NCBI RefSeq assembly: GCF_006489205.2
Contig: NZ_VFYR02000001.1
Span: 670,563 to 734,562 of the forward strand
Direction: 5' to 3'
Length of the DNA: 64,000 bases
Source: Brevibacterium sp. XM4083
GTDB taxonomy: Bacteria > Actinomycetota > Actinomycetes > Actinomycetales > Brevibacteriaceae
Shown here in pieces: positions 23,921 through 33,037 of this stretch. A program made the position numbers and the translations under genes. Below the pieces are notes generated by a model. The model ran no database searches, was not told the DNA's origin, and saw only the letters and a program-made list of their open reading frames with translations. Position 1 is the stretch's first letter, and every line of letters begins with the position of its first letter.

Positions 23921-24508
23921 ATGACCTCGCAGACCCCGGCCACCCTCATCGACGGCTACGAGTTCATCCTCAGCGAAGCGGGATTCACCGTCGGATTCCT
24001 CGGCGAGGCTGACATCGACGACTACGTCGCGCTCGTCGCCTCCGCCTACCGCGGGGAGGTCTCGAAGCAGGGGTGGACGACCGAGGCCGATCTCCTCAGC
24101 GGACAGCGCCTCGACGCCGCGATGGCCAGGGAGATGCTCGCCGAGGCGGATTCGACGATGCTCCTCGTGCGCGCCCGCGACGGTCAGGCCGTCGGCAGCG
24201 TCTATCTGCGGGAGCCCGTCGACGGCGTCGCCTACCTCGGCGTGCTCGCAGTCTCCCCGCTCGGCCAGGGGCAGGGCGTCGGATCCGCGCTCATCAACCT
24301 CGCCGAGGCGTGGGTGGCCGAGCGCTGGGGTGCGACCGCGCTGCGGATGTCCGTCATCAACAAGCGCTGCGAACTCATCGCCTACTACGAGCGCCGCGGC
24401 TACGTCCGCACCGGTGAGACCGAGCCCTTCCCCTACGGCGACGAGCGCTTCGGGGTGCCCAAGGTCGACGATCTCGAATTCGTCGTCCTCGTCAAACAGC
24501 TGGGCTGA
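23921..24508 (+). CDS. GNAT-family N-acetyltransferase
   Basis: 195 residues. N-terminal half of variable sequence, then the acetyl-CoA loop LAVSPLGQGQGVGSALI (about 108-124) and the closing LIAYYERRGYVRTGE. No subfamily can be assigned; small-molecule or peptide amine acetylation is likely. AAGGAG lies 10 nt before the ATG. TAATCT near 23848 could be its -10 box. A single gene facing the SLC13 permease gene. Confidence 0.83.
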   Translation: MTSQTPATLIDGYEFILSEAGFTVGFLGEADIDDYVALVASAYRGEVSKQGWTTEADLLSGQRLDAAMAREMLAEADSTMLLVRARDGQAVGSVYLREPVDGVAYLGVLAVSPLGQGQGVGSALINLAEAWVAERWGATALRMSVINKRCELIAYYERRGYVRTGETEPFPYGDERFGVPKVDDLEFVVLVKQLG

Positions 24509-24561
24509 CCATTAACCCCCTCACTGCCGCGGCACACTGGCCCGGCTGATCGCCAGCCGAG

Positions 24562-25974
24562 TCAGAACAGCATCGCGGGCACGACGAGACCGCCGACGAG
24601 GACGATGGGCCCGATGATGACCATAGACATGCCGAACTTCACGAGGATCGCCGTCAGCCGCTGCTTCTGATCACCCGGCGCCGTCGCGACGACGGTGGCA
24701 CCGAGGGTCGAGAACGGTGAGACGTCGACGACGGCCGAGCAGATGCCGAGCGCGGCGATGAGCGCCCAGCCCGGCACCCCGCCGGCCTCGATGAGCGGCA
24801 GGGCGAGGGGGACGAGCGCGGCGAGGATGCCCGTCGTCGACGCGAATGCGGAGACGAGACCGCCGACGACGCAGAGGACGAACGCGGCGATGAGCGGGGA
24901 GCCGATCGCCTCGGCGGCCTCACCGAGGAGGTCGACGGCACCCATCGTCTGGAGCACCCCGACGAAGGTGATGATGCCGCCGACGAGGAGCACCGTCGAC
25001 CAGTCGATCTTCGGGATCGCCGCCTTGCCGGTGGCCGGATCGACGAGCGCGAGGATCGCCCCGAAGAGGAAGCACAGGAGCCCGATGTCCGGCTCCTGAC
25101 CGAGGGCTGCGAGGACGACGACGGTGCCGATGAGGGCGACCATGAGCACGACGGTGAGGATCTGCACGCCCGTGAACGGTTCCGAGGTCGTGGAGTCCGC
25201 CGAGGCGGACGAGGAGTCGAAGAGCGCTTCGTCCTCGTCGTCCTCCCCGAAGGCGACCTTCGTCGCCGAGGCCCCACCGCGGGAGATCCGCGCGGCAGTG
25301 CCGGTCGCCGGTGCCGAGGCGGTGCCCGAGTCGGCCTCTGCCGTGCCGGCTCCGGCAGCCGGGGCCGCGGACTTCCGGGAGAAGAGGGAGCGGCCGAACA
25401 TCACGTAGGCGACGGTGAGCATGAGCAGATAGACGACGACGGCGATGAGGAAGAGGAGGAACGGGTTGAGGCCGATGCCCGCGCCTTCGGCGGTGCTGTA
25501 GGTGACGATGCCGTAGAGGCTCGTCGGGGCGAATCCGCCGGCGCCGATCGCGAAGCAGATCGCCAGGCCCATGAGCGCGTAGTCGACGTGGTACTTGCGG
25601 GCCACCTGCATGCCCACCGGCATCATGACGAGTCCGGCCAGGGGCGCGCCCATCGACGCGATGCCGGCGGTGATGACGAAGAAGACGACGGGCAGGAGCA
25701 CCGCCGAGGACCCCACCTTCTCCAGCGCCCAGTCGATGATCTTGTCGACGGTGCCGTTCTCCTGGGCGATCGCGAAGAAGTAGGTGACTCCGGCGAGGAG
25801 GATCATGATCGAGAGCGGGAACTCGGCGATGATGTCCTCGACGGTCATGTCCGTGAGCAGCAGTCCGGTGCCGGCGGCGCCGACGAGCATGAGGACGCCG
25901 ATGTGGACGCCGCGGATCGCTCCGACGGCGAAGAGTGCGATGAAGATGCCTAATGCGATGAGCTGAGCAAGCAT
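24562..25974 (-). CDS. SLC13/MatC-like dicarboxylate permease
   Basis: 470 residues and about 11-12 membrane segments in two halves. The first half (GIASMGAPLAGLVMMPVGMQ and FAIGAGGFAPTSLYGIVTYS) resembles the MatC dicarboxylate carrier N-terminal domain. The second half (ASTTGILAALVPLALPLIE and GICSAVVDVSPFSTLGA) resembles SLC13 transporters. Between them lies a 65-residue cytoplasmic linker of Ala, Thr, Ser, Gly and acid residues, with an EDDEDEA patch. Likely a sodium- or proton-coupled carboxylate importer. AAGGA precedes ATG 25974. Several aldehyde and acid dehydrogenases in the window would suit such a substrate. Confidence 0.8.
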   Translation of the reverse strand: MLAQLIALGIFIALFAVGAIRGVHIGVLMLVGAAGTGLLLTDMTVEDIIAEFPLSIMILLAGVTYFFAIAQENGTVDKIIDWALEKVGSSAVLLPVVFFVITAGIASMGAPLAGLVMMPVGMQVARKYHVDYALMGLAICFAIGAGGFAPTSLYGIVTYSTAEGAGIGLNPFLLFLIAVVVYLLMLTVAYVMFGRSLFSRKSAAPAAGAGTAEADSGTASAPATGTAARISRGGASATKVAFGEDDEDEALFDSSSASADSTTSEPFTGVQILTVVLMVALIGTVVVLAALGQEPDIGLLCFLFGAILALVDPATGKAAIPKIDWSTVLLVGGIITFVGVLQTMGAVDLLGEAAEAIGSPLIAAFVLCVVGGLVSAFASTTGILAALVPLALPLIEAGGVPGWALIAALGICSAVVDVSPFSTLGATVVATAPGDQKQRLTAILVKFGMSMVIIGPIVLVGGLVVPAMLF

Positions 25975-26081
25975 GTCGTCCTTGAGGTAGCTGAGCAGTC
26001 TCTGTGGGCAATCGGGAGATCTGCTGTGAGACTACCAGCCGGTACGGACGCAGGGCGGGAGTTCGGAGGCCCAACGCGCGA

Positions 26082-26153
26082 ACTTCCCGACTATCGGCAC
26101 AGCCGGTCGGGAAGTCAGGCGGCCGCCCCGGCGCTGCGGGCGCCGGGGCGGCC
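26082..26153 (-). terminator. Two hairpins after yeiH
   Basis: The strong one pairs 26121-26134 with 26140-26153 (14 bp, 5-nt loop), starting 6 bp beyond the yeiH stop. A second pairs ACTTCCCGAC (26082-26091) with GTCGGGAAGT (26106-26115). Both precede the SLC13 gene on the same strand. Confidence 0.75.
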
Positions 26154-26158
26154 TGGCC

Positions 26159-27202
26159 TCAGGTCAGCAGGAGCGCACCGCCGAGGGCGACGAGGGCGAC
26201 GACGACCGTCGTGATCGTGGCCAGGGCGATCGGGCCGCCGCCGAGGCTCTTGAGCGCACGCCACTGCACACCGCGGCCGAGGGCGAACATCGCCATCGAC
26301 AGGCACACCGTCTGCAGCCACCCCAGGCCGGTGACGGCGACCTCGGGGAGGAGCCCGAACGTGCGCAGTGCGGCCATCGCGAGGAATCCGAGGACGAAGA
26401 GGGGAACAATCGGTGGGCGCTTGCCGGCCGGCGCGGGAACGACGGACTCCTTCGCGTCCCCGGCGACCGCCTCGGCGGTGGTGGCCCGCACCTTCGCCTC
26501 CGACCGGCGCATCGCGAGCTCGAGGACCGCCACGGTGGGGGCGAGCATGATGACGCGGGCGAGCTTGACGAGCACGGCCACCTCGAGGGCGGCCGGGCCG
26601 ATGATCCCGCCGATCGCGACGACCTGGGCGACCTCATGGGTCGAGGCTCCCGCCCACATCCCCGCGGTCACCGCAGGCAGGCCGAGGGCACCGCTGGCCA
26701 GGGGGATCGCGGCGATCATCACGGTGCCGAAGAGGACGACGAGGCCGATCGCGGCGGCGACGTCCTCTTTCTTCGCCTTCATCGTCGATTCGATGCCGGC
26801 GACGGCCGCGGCCCCGCAGATGCCGAAGCCGCAGCCGATGAGGAGCGCGAGGTCGCCGTCGACGCGGGTGAGACGGGCGAGTGCGACGCTCGTGACGATG
26901 CCGACGGCGACGACGACGGCGGCGAGGACGAGGACGGGCCAGCCGAGATCGAGGATGTCGCCGAAGACGACCTGCGCGCCGAGGGCGACGATGCCCAGGC
27001 GCAGCAGCGGCTTGGCGGCGAAGTCGAGCCCCGGCTTGAGGGAGTCGGGGAGATTCGGGGCGACGTTGCCGAGAATGACACCGAGGATGATCGCGACGAG
27101 CAGCGGGGAGATGACGGGGGCGAGGGTCGAGATCGGCCACGCGATCGCGGCGGCTGCCGCGGCGAGGCCGAGACCGGGGAGGAGTCGGCGGGCTGTGTTC
27201 AT
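26159..27202 (-). CDS. yeiH: YeiH-family putative sulfate/anion exporter
   Basis: 347 residues, about ten membrane segments. Family motifs: PLLVAIILGVILGN, LGIVALGAQVVFGDI, LLIGCGFGICGAAAVAG and the conserved GMWAGASTHEVAQVVAIGG. A charged, proline-rich loop (about 236-265) precedes the last helices. YeiH is annotated as a putative sulfate exporter, with little biochemical proof. In enterobacteria the gene is next to the LysR regulator gene yeiE, and here too a LysR gene is divergent, with a LysR-type box between them. ATG 27202 with GGAG close upstream. Confidence 0.87.
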   Translation of the reverse strand: MNTARRLLPGLGLAAAAAAIAWPISTLAPVISPLLVAIILGVILGNVAPNLPDSLKPGLDFAAKPLLRLGIVALGAQVVFGDILDLGWPVLVLAAVVVAVGIVTSVALARLTRVDGDLALLIGCGFGICGAAAVAGIESTMKAKKEDVAAAIGLVVLFGTVMIAAIPLASGALGLPAVTAGMWAGASTHEVAQVVAIGGIIGPAALEVAVLVKLARVIMLAPTVAVLELAMRRSEAKVRATTAEAVAGDAKESVVPAPAGKRPPIVPLFVLGFLAMAALRTFGLLPEVAVTGLGWLQTVCLSMAMFALGRGVQWRALKSLGGGPIALATITTVVVALVALGGALLLT

Positions 27203-27259
27203 GGACTCCAGTCTTCCGCGCGGCCGGGAGGCCCGGTAGACGGTGATTTCGCGTCGACC

Positions 27260-27276
27260 CATATCGAATTGATATG
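27260..27276. promoter_or_regulatory. LysR-type operator between yeiH and its LysR gene
   Basis: CATATC-GAATT-GATATG is a perfect 6-bp dyad in the middle of the 87-bp divergent gap and contains the T-N11-A LysR box. Its A+T content stands out sharply. Confidence 0.7.
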
Positions 27277-27289
27277 CCATGATGGCGGT

Positions 27290-28204
27290 ATGCGCGATGT
27301 GTCGGACATGCAGCGGTGGCCGGAGCTGCGGGCCCTCGGGCTGCTCGTCGCCCTGAGCGGGGGCGCGCAGTCGATCGGTCAGGCCGCCGAGGCGGTCGGC
27401 ATCGCCCAGCCCAACGCCTCCCGCAGCCTCACCGGCCTCGAGCGCGAACTCGGCGTCCCCCTGCTCACGCGCTCCCCGCGCGGCACCGAGCTCACCGCCG
27501 AAGGCCAGGCCGTGGCCGAATGGGCCGCGCAGGTCATCGACGCCTACAGTGCGCTCAACGCCGGCACCCGCGCCATCCAGGAGGCGCGGGCGGGGAACGT
27601 GCGCGTCTGCGCGTCCCTCACCGTCGCCGAATACCTCCTGCCGAGCTATCTTGCGACCTTCACCTCGGCGCACCCGGGCATCGACGTCGGCCTCGGGGTC
27701 GAGAACTCCGCGGCTGTCGTCGCCGAGGTCCGCGCGCAGCGCTGCGACATCGGTCTCGTCGAGTCCGTGTCCCTGCCGCCGGGGTTCCCCGCCGCCGTCA
27801 TCGGCCACGACCGCCTGATGATCGCCGCCGCCCCGTCCTATGGGCAGACGTGGGCGGAGCCGATCACCGCCGAGGCGCTCGCCGGGATCCCGCTCCTTGT
27901 CCGTGAGGTCGGGTCGGGAACGCGGGAGGTCATCGACACCGCGCTCGCCGAGTTCGGCGGGGCGACGATCGCCGGGGAGTACCGGTCGAATTCGGCGCTG
28001 CGGGTCGCCGCGGCCACGGGCGTCGCACCCGTCGTCCTCTCCGATCTCGCCCTGCGCGATGACTTCCGGGCGATGCGGCTGGCTCCGCTGCCGGTGGCCG
28101 ACGACGTCGACCTCGATCGGGCCCTCCATGCGCTGTGGTCGCCGAAGCGCAGGCTGTCGCAGGGGGCGCGGGCACTCCTCGAGCACCTGATCGCCGCACA
28201 GTAG
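27290..28204 (+). CDS. LysR-family regulator, divergent to yeiH
   Basis: 304 residues. N-terminal winged helix (about 10-70: GGAQSIGQAAEAVGIAQPNA, then LERELGVPLLTRSPRGTELT), then a periplasmic-binding-like effector domain from about 95 (NVRVCASLTVAEYLLPSYLA). By position and operator it should control yeiH and itself, in the manner of YeiE. The effector may be sulfite or a related anion, an inference from YeiE only. CATGAT ends 6 nt before ATG 27290 and there is no Shine-Dalgarno, so leaderless initiation is possible. Confidence 0.9.
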   Translation: MRDVSDMQRWPELRALGLLVALSGGAQSIGQAAEAVGIAQPNASRSLTGLERELGVPLLTRSPRGTELTAEGQAVAEWAAQVIDAYSALNAGTRAIQEARAGNVRVCASLTVAEYLLPSYLATFTSAHPGIDVGLGVENSAAVVAEVRAQRCDIGLVESVSLPPGFPAAVIGHDRLMIAAAPSYGQTWAEPITAEALAGIPLLVREVGSGTREVIDTALAEFGGATIAGEYRSNSALRVAAATGVAPVVLSDLALRDDFRAMRLAPLPVADDVDLDRALHALWSPKRRLSQGARALLEHLIAAQ

Positions 28205-28297
28205 TCATCCGCACACGCCTGGCTCGTCCCGGACCCGGCCGGCCGCGCCGGCGAGACGTCACAGCGGCGACGTCCCCGCTCTGTCTATATTGAGGCC

Positions 28298-29563
28298 ATG
28301 ACGACTCGTGACCCCGCACGCCCGACCCCGACCTTCGCGCCCGAAACCGTCCTCGTCGAGGCGGCCCGACCGCCGCGCGCGAACGGCGCCTCGGTCAATC
28401 CGCCGATCGAACTGTCCTCGACGTTCATCGGCACCACCGAGGTGAATGACTCCGGCTACGCCTACGGTCGGTTCGCGACTCCGGCCTGGACGCCGTTCGA
28501 GGCCGCACTCGGCGAACTCGAACACGCGGCGCTGCCGGCCCTCGTCTTCGGGTCGGGGCTCGCCGCGATCGCCGCGGTGCTCGCCCTCGTGCCCCGCGGC
28601 GGTACCCTCGTCATGCCCACGCACTCCTACCAGGGATCGCTGCAATCGGCGCAGGAGCTCGCCGCGCGCGCCGGATTCTCCGTCGTCAGCGTCGACATCG
28701 CCGACACCGACGCCGTCATCGCCGCCCTCGACGGCATTGTCACGGACGACGCCGCTGCCGCGGCCGGGGACAGCTCCGGTGACGTGACTGAGGACCCCGG
28801 TGCCGCCTCGGCGATGCTGTGGATCGAATCCCCGACGAACCCGATGCTCGAGGTCGCCGACATGCCCGCCCTCATCGCCGCCGCACGCGCACGCGGCGTC
28901 CGCGTCGCTGTCGACAACACCTTCGCCACGCCCCTGCTCCAGACGCCGCTCGACCTCGGCGCGGACCTCGTCGTCCACTCGGTGACGAAGTACCTCGCCG
29001 GGCACTCCGACGTCGTCCTCGGCGCGGTGATCACCAACGACCCGACACTTCGGGAGCTGCTGCTGACCGAGCGGTCGATGCGCGGGGCGATCGCCGGGCC
29101 CTTCGAGGTGTGGCTGGCACTGCGCGGGATGCGCACGCTGTCGGTCCGGCTCGAGCGCGCGCAGGCCAATGCCCAGATCCTCGCCGAGCGCCTGAGCGAC
29201 CGTGCCGGCGTCGTCGAGGTCCGCTACCCGGGACTGCCCGCCGACCCCGGTCACGCACGGGCGAGTAAGCAGATGGCAGGATTCGGGGCGATCGTCGCCT
29301 TCACCGTCGACACGGCGGAGCAGGCCACCGCGATCGCCGAGGCGGTCCGGCTGTGGACGCCGGCGACCTCGCTCGGCGGGGTCGAGTCCCTCATCGAACG
29401 CCGGCGTCGCCATGCCTCGGAGCCGAGCTCGGTGCCCGAAGGTCTGCTGCGGCTGAGCGTCGGCATCGAACACGTCGACGACCTCTGGGCCGACCTCGAC
29501 GCCGCGATCACCGCGGCCACGGGGGAGACCGGGGACGGCGAGCCGGCAGCGACCCTCGCCTGA
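28298..29563 (+). CDS. PLP-dependent trans-sulfuration enzyme (cystathionine gamma-synthase/lyase family)
   Basis: 421 residues, Cys/Met metabolism PLP fold. Cofactor motifs: FGSGLAAIAAVLAL, IESPTNPMLEV, VDNTFATPLLQ, and the Schiff-base Lys231 in HSVTKYLAGHSD. The C-terminal LGGVESLIERR is typical. Members make or break cystathionine, or degrade methionine to methanethiol; sequence alone does not separate these. A short acidic insert (about 148-168) is unusual. TATATT (28286-28291) ends 6 nt before the ATG with no Shine-Dalgarno: leaderless. If this is a Brevibacterium, a methionine lyase role would be attractive but is untested. Confidence 0.87.
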   Translation: MTTRDPARPTPTFAPETVLVEAARPPRANGASVNPPIELSSTFIGTTEVNDSGYAYGRFATPAWTPFEAALGELEHAALPALVFGSGLAAIAAVLALVPRGGTLVMPTHSYQGSLQSAQELAARAGFSVVSVDIADTDAVIAALDGIVTDDAAAAAGDSSGDVTEDPGAASAMLWIESPTNPMLEVADMPALIAAARARGVRVAVDNTFATPLLQTPLDLGADLVVHSVTKYLAGHSDVVLGAVITNDPTLRELLLTERSMRGAIAGPFEVWLALRGMRTLSVRLERAQANAQILAERLSDRAGVVEVRYPGLPADPGHARASKQMAGFGAIVAFTVDTAEQATAIAEAVRLWTPATSLGGVESLIERRRRHASEPSSVPEGLLRLSVGIEHVDDLWADLDAAITAATGETGDGEPAATLA

Positions 29564-29623
29564 GGTGGCCCGCCCGTGACCTGAGAATTCCTCCTCGCCC
29601 GATGGCAGTGTGACCCAGATCAA

Positions 29624-29639
29624 CTTAACGTGCGTTAAG
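29624..29639. promoter_or_regulatory. Perfect palindrome CTTAACGTGCGTTAAG, probable operator
   Basis: The 16-bp element lies 43 bp before the crotonase start and overlaps a possible -10 (TTAAGC/TAAGCT). Arms CTTAACG/CGTTAAG with a 2-bp centre fit TetR-type operators, which commonly control acyl-CoA genes. The regulator gene is not in the window. Confidence 0.55.
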
Positions 29640-29681
29640 CTTGGCGCAGGGAAACTCATCTCCGTCAGCGAAGGAGCCGTC

Positions 29682-30440
29682 TTGAGCTCAAGTGTCCTCG
29701 TCGATCACCGTGACGGTGTCGCGACCATCGCGATCAACCGCCCCGACACCCTCAACGCGCTCGATGCCGAAGCGTTCCGCAGCCTCGGGGCTGCCATCGC
29801 CGAGGCGGCAGCCGACTCCCGCGTCATCATCCTCACCGGCAGCGACCGATCCTTCAGCTCCGGCGCTGATCTCCAGAGCGGCAACGACGACGTCACCCTC
29901 GACCTCGACGAGGCGAACGCGATCATCCGCGCGCTCATCGACGTTCCCGTCCCCACCATCGCCGCGGTGTCCGGGCCGGCCGCCGGGATCGGCTGCTCCC
30001 TGGCGCTGGCCTGCGACTACGTCGTGATGAGCGAGAACTCCTACCTCATGCTCGCCTTCGCGAAGATCGGCCTCATGCCCGACGGCGGAGCCACCGCCCT
30101 CGTCGCCGCCTCGGCGGGTCGCCACCGGGCGATGAAGATGGCGCTGACGGCCGAGAAGGTGTGGGCACCGGAGGCCCTGAGCTGGGGACTGGCGAGCGAG
30201 GTCGTGCCCGCCGGAGAGCAGCTCACCCGCGCCCGCGACCTCGGCATCGCCTGGGCTCAGGGCGCCCCGCTGGCCTTCTCCCGTTCGAAGTCGGCGATCA
30301 ACGAAGCGAGCCTGACCTCCCTCGACGACGCCTTCAGCCGGGAATCGGCCGACCAGACGTACCTGCGCGGCACCCGCGACTTCGCCGAGGGGGTGTCGGC
30401 CTTCATCGAGAAACGCGTCCCCCGCTTCGTCGGCCGGTGA
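29682..30440 (+). CDS. Enoyl-CoA hydratase/isomerase (crotonase) family protein
   Basis: 252 residues from TTG 29682, chosen because GAAGGAG sits 5 nt upstream; an in-frame GTG at 29610 would run through the operator. Crotonase motifs: oxyanion segments SSGADLQ and GPAAGIGCSLALACDYV. The acidic site residue is the Asp of GLMPDGG, as in PaaG-like isomerases, rather than the two Glu of true hydratases. A delta3-delta2 or ring-type isomerase role is therefore more likely than hydration. The acyl-CoA ligase gene follows 88 bp later and probably belongs to the same unit. Confidence 0.86.
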   Translation: MSSSVLVDHRDGVATIAINRPDTLNALDAEAFRSLGAAIAEAAADSRVIILTGSDRSFSSGADLQSGNDDVTLDLDEANAIIRALIDVPVPTIAAVSGPAAGIGCSLALACDYVVMSENSYLMLAFAKIGLMPDGGATALVAASAGRHRAMKMALTAEKVWAPEALSWGLASEVVPAGEQLTRARDLGIAWAQGAPLAFSRSKSAINEASLTSLDDAFSRESADQTYLRGTRDFAEGVSAFIEKRVPRFVGR

Positions 30441-30528
30441 CGCCGACTCGCCGCGGCACCCGCCCACCGCCTCGGCGAGCGCACCCGCACCCCACGCCCC
30501 ACCACGAGTGAACGAACAAAGGAGTCTC

Positions 30529-32166
30529 ATGCTCACTGGCATCCCGTCAACCCTCGGCGACAGCTACCAGCTCAACACCACGTCGATGATCAGGCACGCG
30601 GCCACGGTCTTCGGCGAACAGGAAGTCGTCTACCGCAACTCGGACGGATCGTGGGGACGGTCGAACTACGCCGACGAGTTCAAGCGGATGGCGCAGCTCG
30701 CCCACGGCCTCACGGAACTCGGCGTCGGTGCCGGTTCGATGGTCGGCGTCCTCGACTGGAACTCCCGCCGCCACTTCGAGCTCTACTTCGCCGTCCCCGG
30801 GCTCGCGGCCACGATGCTCCAGCTCAACCTCCGACTCGCCCCCGAGGACCTCGCCTACGTCGTCAGCCACTCGAAGTCCGACTGGATCTTCGTCGACGAA
30901 TCCCTCCTGCCCGTCGCCGAGGCGCTCGCGCCGAAGCTCGACGTCAAGGGCTGGGTCGTCATGACCGACAAGCCTGCCTCCGAGATCGAGACGACGCTGG
31001 AGAACGTCGTCTTCTACGAGGACCTCATCAAGGACAAGCCCGACACCTACGATTGGCCCGTCGTCGATGAGAAGACCGCCGCCTACGCCGGCTACACGAC
31101 CGGCACCACGGGCAGGCCCAAGGGCGTCTACTACTCGCACCGCTCGATCTACCTCCACACGATGGGCGGCCTCGCCGCGCTCGGCGCCTCGTTCGACGAC
31201 ACGATCATGCCGATCACCCCGATGTTCCACGTCCTGTCCTGGGGCTTCCCGCAGAACGCCGTCGCCGCCGGGGCCAAGCTCGTCCTGCCCGGCAAGTTCG
31301 CCGCCGAGGAGTTCGGGGCGATCGCGAAGGCGTTCATCGCCGAGAAGGTCACGCTCGCCAACGGCGCACCGGCGATCTTCGCGCCGATGCTCGCGATGAT
31401 GAAGGACATGCCGCAGCCCCCGGATCTCAGCGGAGTGCGCCTCGTCTCCGGCTCTTCCGAGCCGCCGCTGTCGATGATGCGCGGGTTCAAGGAGATCACC
31501 GGGGCCGATGTCATCCACGGCTACGGGGCGACGGAGACGACTCCGCTGGCGACGACGAACTGGCACATCAAACCCGGACTCGATATGGACGAGGAGGAGC
31601 GCTGGGACTTCAAGCGCTACCAGGGCCTGCCCGTCATCGGCGTCGAGGTCAAGGTCGTCGACCCCACCGGTGAGGAGCTGCCCCGCGACGGCAAGTCGAT
31701 GGGCGAGGTCCTCATGCGCGGTCCGTGGATCACCGAGTCCTACTTCCAGCTGCCGGACAACTCCGAGCGCTTCCTCGACGGCTGGTGGCGCTCGGGCGAC
31801 GTCGGAGTCATCTACCCCAACGGCTACCTCAAGCTCACCGACCGTCTCAAGGACGTCATCAAATCCGGCGGCGAGTGGATCTCCTCGATCGACATGGAGA
31901 ACGCGATCCTCGACTGCACGAGCGTCAAGGAGGCCGCTGTCATCGGCGTCCCCGACGAGAAGTGGCAGGAGCGGCCCGTCGCCTATGTCGTCGCCGAGGA
32001 CGGCGCCGAGGTGACCCGGGAGAAGATCGTCGAGGTCCTCGGCGACCGGTTCGCGAAGTGGCAGCTGCCCGACGAGATCATCGTCACCGACGAACTGCCG
32101 CGCACCTCGGTGGGCAAGCTCGACAAGAAGCTCCTGCGCAAGACCTGGGAGGACGCCGGGGCCTGA
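30529..32166 (+). CDS. Long/medium-chain fatty acid-CoA ligase (AMP-binding)
   Basis: 545 residues, adenylate-forming enzyme. It activates a carboxylic acid to acyl-AMP and then acyl-CoA. Signature P-loop [18 protein letters not shown] (about 189-206), [10 protein letters not shown] (A5), the ATP/hinge region [11 protein letters not shown] with [17 protein letters not shown], and the catalytic C-terminal Lys in [10 protein letters not shown]. FadD13/AlkK-like medium to long chain substrates are typical for this layout. ATG 30529 is chosen because AAAGGAG is 4 nt upstream. Forms a pair with the crotonase. Confidence 0.92.
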   Translation: MLTGIPSTLGDSYQLNTTSMIRHAATVFGEQEVVYRNSDGSWGRSNYADEFKRMAQLAHGLTELGVGAGSMVGVLDWNSRRHFELYFAVPGLAATMLQLNLRLAPEDLAYVVSHSKSDWIFVDESLLPVAEALAPKLDVKGWVVMTDKPASEIETTLENVVFYEDLIKDKPDTYDWPVVDEKTAAYAGYTTGTTGRPKGVYYSHRSIYLHTMGGLAALGASFDDTIMPITPMFHVLSWGFPQNAVAAGAKLVLPGKFAAEEFGAIAKAFIAEKVTLANGAPAIFAPMLAMMKDMPQPPDLSGVRLVSGSSEPPLSMMRGFKEITGADVIHGYGATETTPLATTNWHIKPGLDMDEEERWDFKRYQGLPVIGVEVKVVDPTGEELPRDGKSMGEVLMRGPWITESYFQLPDNSERFLDGWWRSGDVGVIYPNGYLKLTDRLKDVIKSGGEWISSIDMENAILDCTSVKEAAVIGVPDEKWQERPVAYVVAEDGAEVTREKIVEVLGDRFAKWQLPDEIIVTDELPRTSVGKLDKKLLRKTWEDAGA

Positions 32167-32245
32167 TCCGCTCCCAGGGACTGTGCAGTCCCTCTCCAGG
32201 TGAAGGGCCTGGTTGAGCTGTAGTTGAAGTTTGTACTGTGACACT

Positions 32246-32968
32246 ATGACGAACTCCACTGCAGCTCGCCGGCCCTTCTACTCCCGTCCCCTCGTGTGGA
32301 TCATCGCCCTCATCGCCATCGCTGTGCTCGTCGCAGGCGCGCTGGTCGGCACGAAGCTCTACACCTCATCACAGAACTCCGCGGCTCCCACGGAGTTCGC
32401 CAACGAGGACATCGCCTCAGGCTCCGGCAGCACCGACGGTGCGGCAGGGAGCATCGACGGACAGTGGACGATCGGGGAGGGATCGGAGGCCGGATACCGG
32501 GTCGACGAGGTCCTCAACGGGGAGGACGTCACCGTCGTCGGCCGCACCCCCGACGTCACCGGCGACATCACGATCGACGGCAGTCAGCTCACGGCCGGGA
32601 CGGTGAGCGTCGACCTGCGGACCGTGACGACCGACAGCTCCCGGCGCGACGACTACTTCTCCGGGCAGGCCATCGACACGAACGCGAACCCGGAAGCGAC
32701 ATTCACCGCCGCCGGACCCGTCGACCTCACGGCACTGAGCGACTCCGGCAGCGCCGAGGTGGAGATCCCCGGCACGCTCGAGATCAACGGACAGACCCAG
32801 GAGGTCACCGCTGAGACCACGGCGACCCGCGCCGACACCGGCCTCTCCGTCGTCGGTGCGATCGACGTGACCTGGCAGGACTACGGCGTGGAACCGCCGA
32901 ACCTCGGCTTCGTCTCCGTCGAGGATGCCGGCGTCGTCGAATTCTCCCTCGCGCTCACGCAGGGCTGA
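32246..32968 (+). CDS. YceI-family membrane-anchored lipid-binding-like protein
   Basis: 240 residues. One membrane anchor (about 18-36) and an acidic spacer are followed by a YceI lipocalin-like barrel (about 72-240: GQWTIGEGSEAGYRVDEVL through GTLEINGQTQEVTAE). YceI proteins bind polyisoprenoid or similar lipids in a hydrophobic pocket; the physiological ligand is unknown. TACTGT (32234-32239) ends 6 nt before ATG 32246 with no Shine-Dalgarno: leaderless. A strong hairpin closes the gene. Confidence 0.9.
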   Translation: MTNSTAARRPFYSRPLVWIIALIAIAVLVAGALVGTKLYTSSQNSAAPTEFANEDIASGSGSTDGAAGSIDGQWTIGEGSEAGYRVDEVLNGEDVTVVGRTPDVTGDITIDGSQLTAGTVSVDLRTVTTDSSRRDDYFSGQAIDTNANPEATFTAAGPVDLTALSDSGSAEVEIPGTLEINGQTQEVTAETTATRADTGLSVVGAIDVTWQDYGVEPPNLGFVSVEDAGVVEFSLALTQG

Positions 32969-32979
32969 GGCCCGGATTC

Positions 32980-33007
32980 CGCCCCCGATCCCAGCCGATC
33001 GGGGGCG
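32980..33007. terminator. Terminator between yceI and chrA
   Basis: CGCCCCCGATC (32980-32990) and GATCGGGGGCG (32997-33007) pair over 11 bp with a 6-nt loop, in a convergent gap of 69 bp. The right arm is followed by a second GATCGGGG copy near 33019. Confidence 0.75.
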
Positions 33008-33037
33008 AGTGCGGTGCCGATCGGGGGGCGAGTGCGC

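Noticed and set aside
26636..27289. N-terminal extension of the LysR frame by over 200 codons
   Set aside because: The extension is antisense to yeiH and has no homology character; ATG 27290 gives the normal LysR start.
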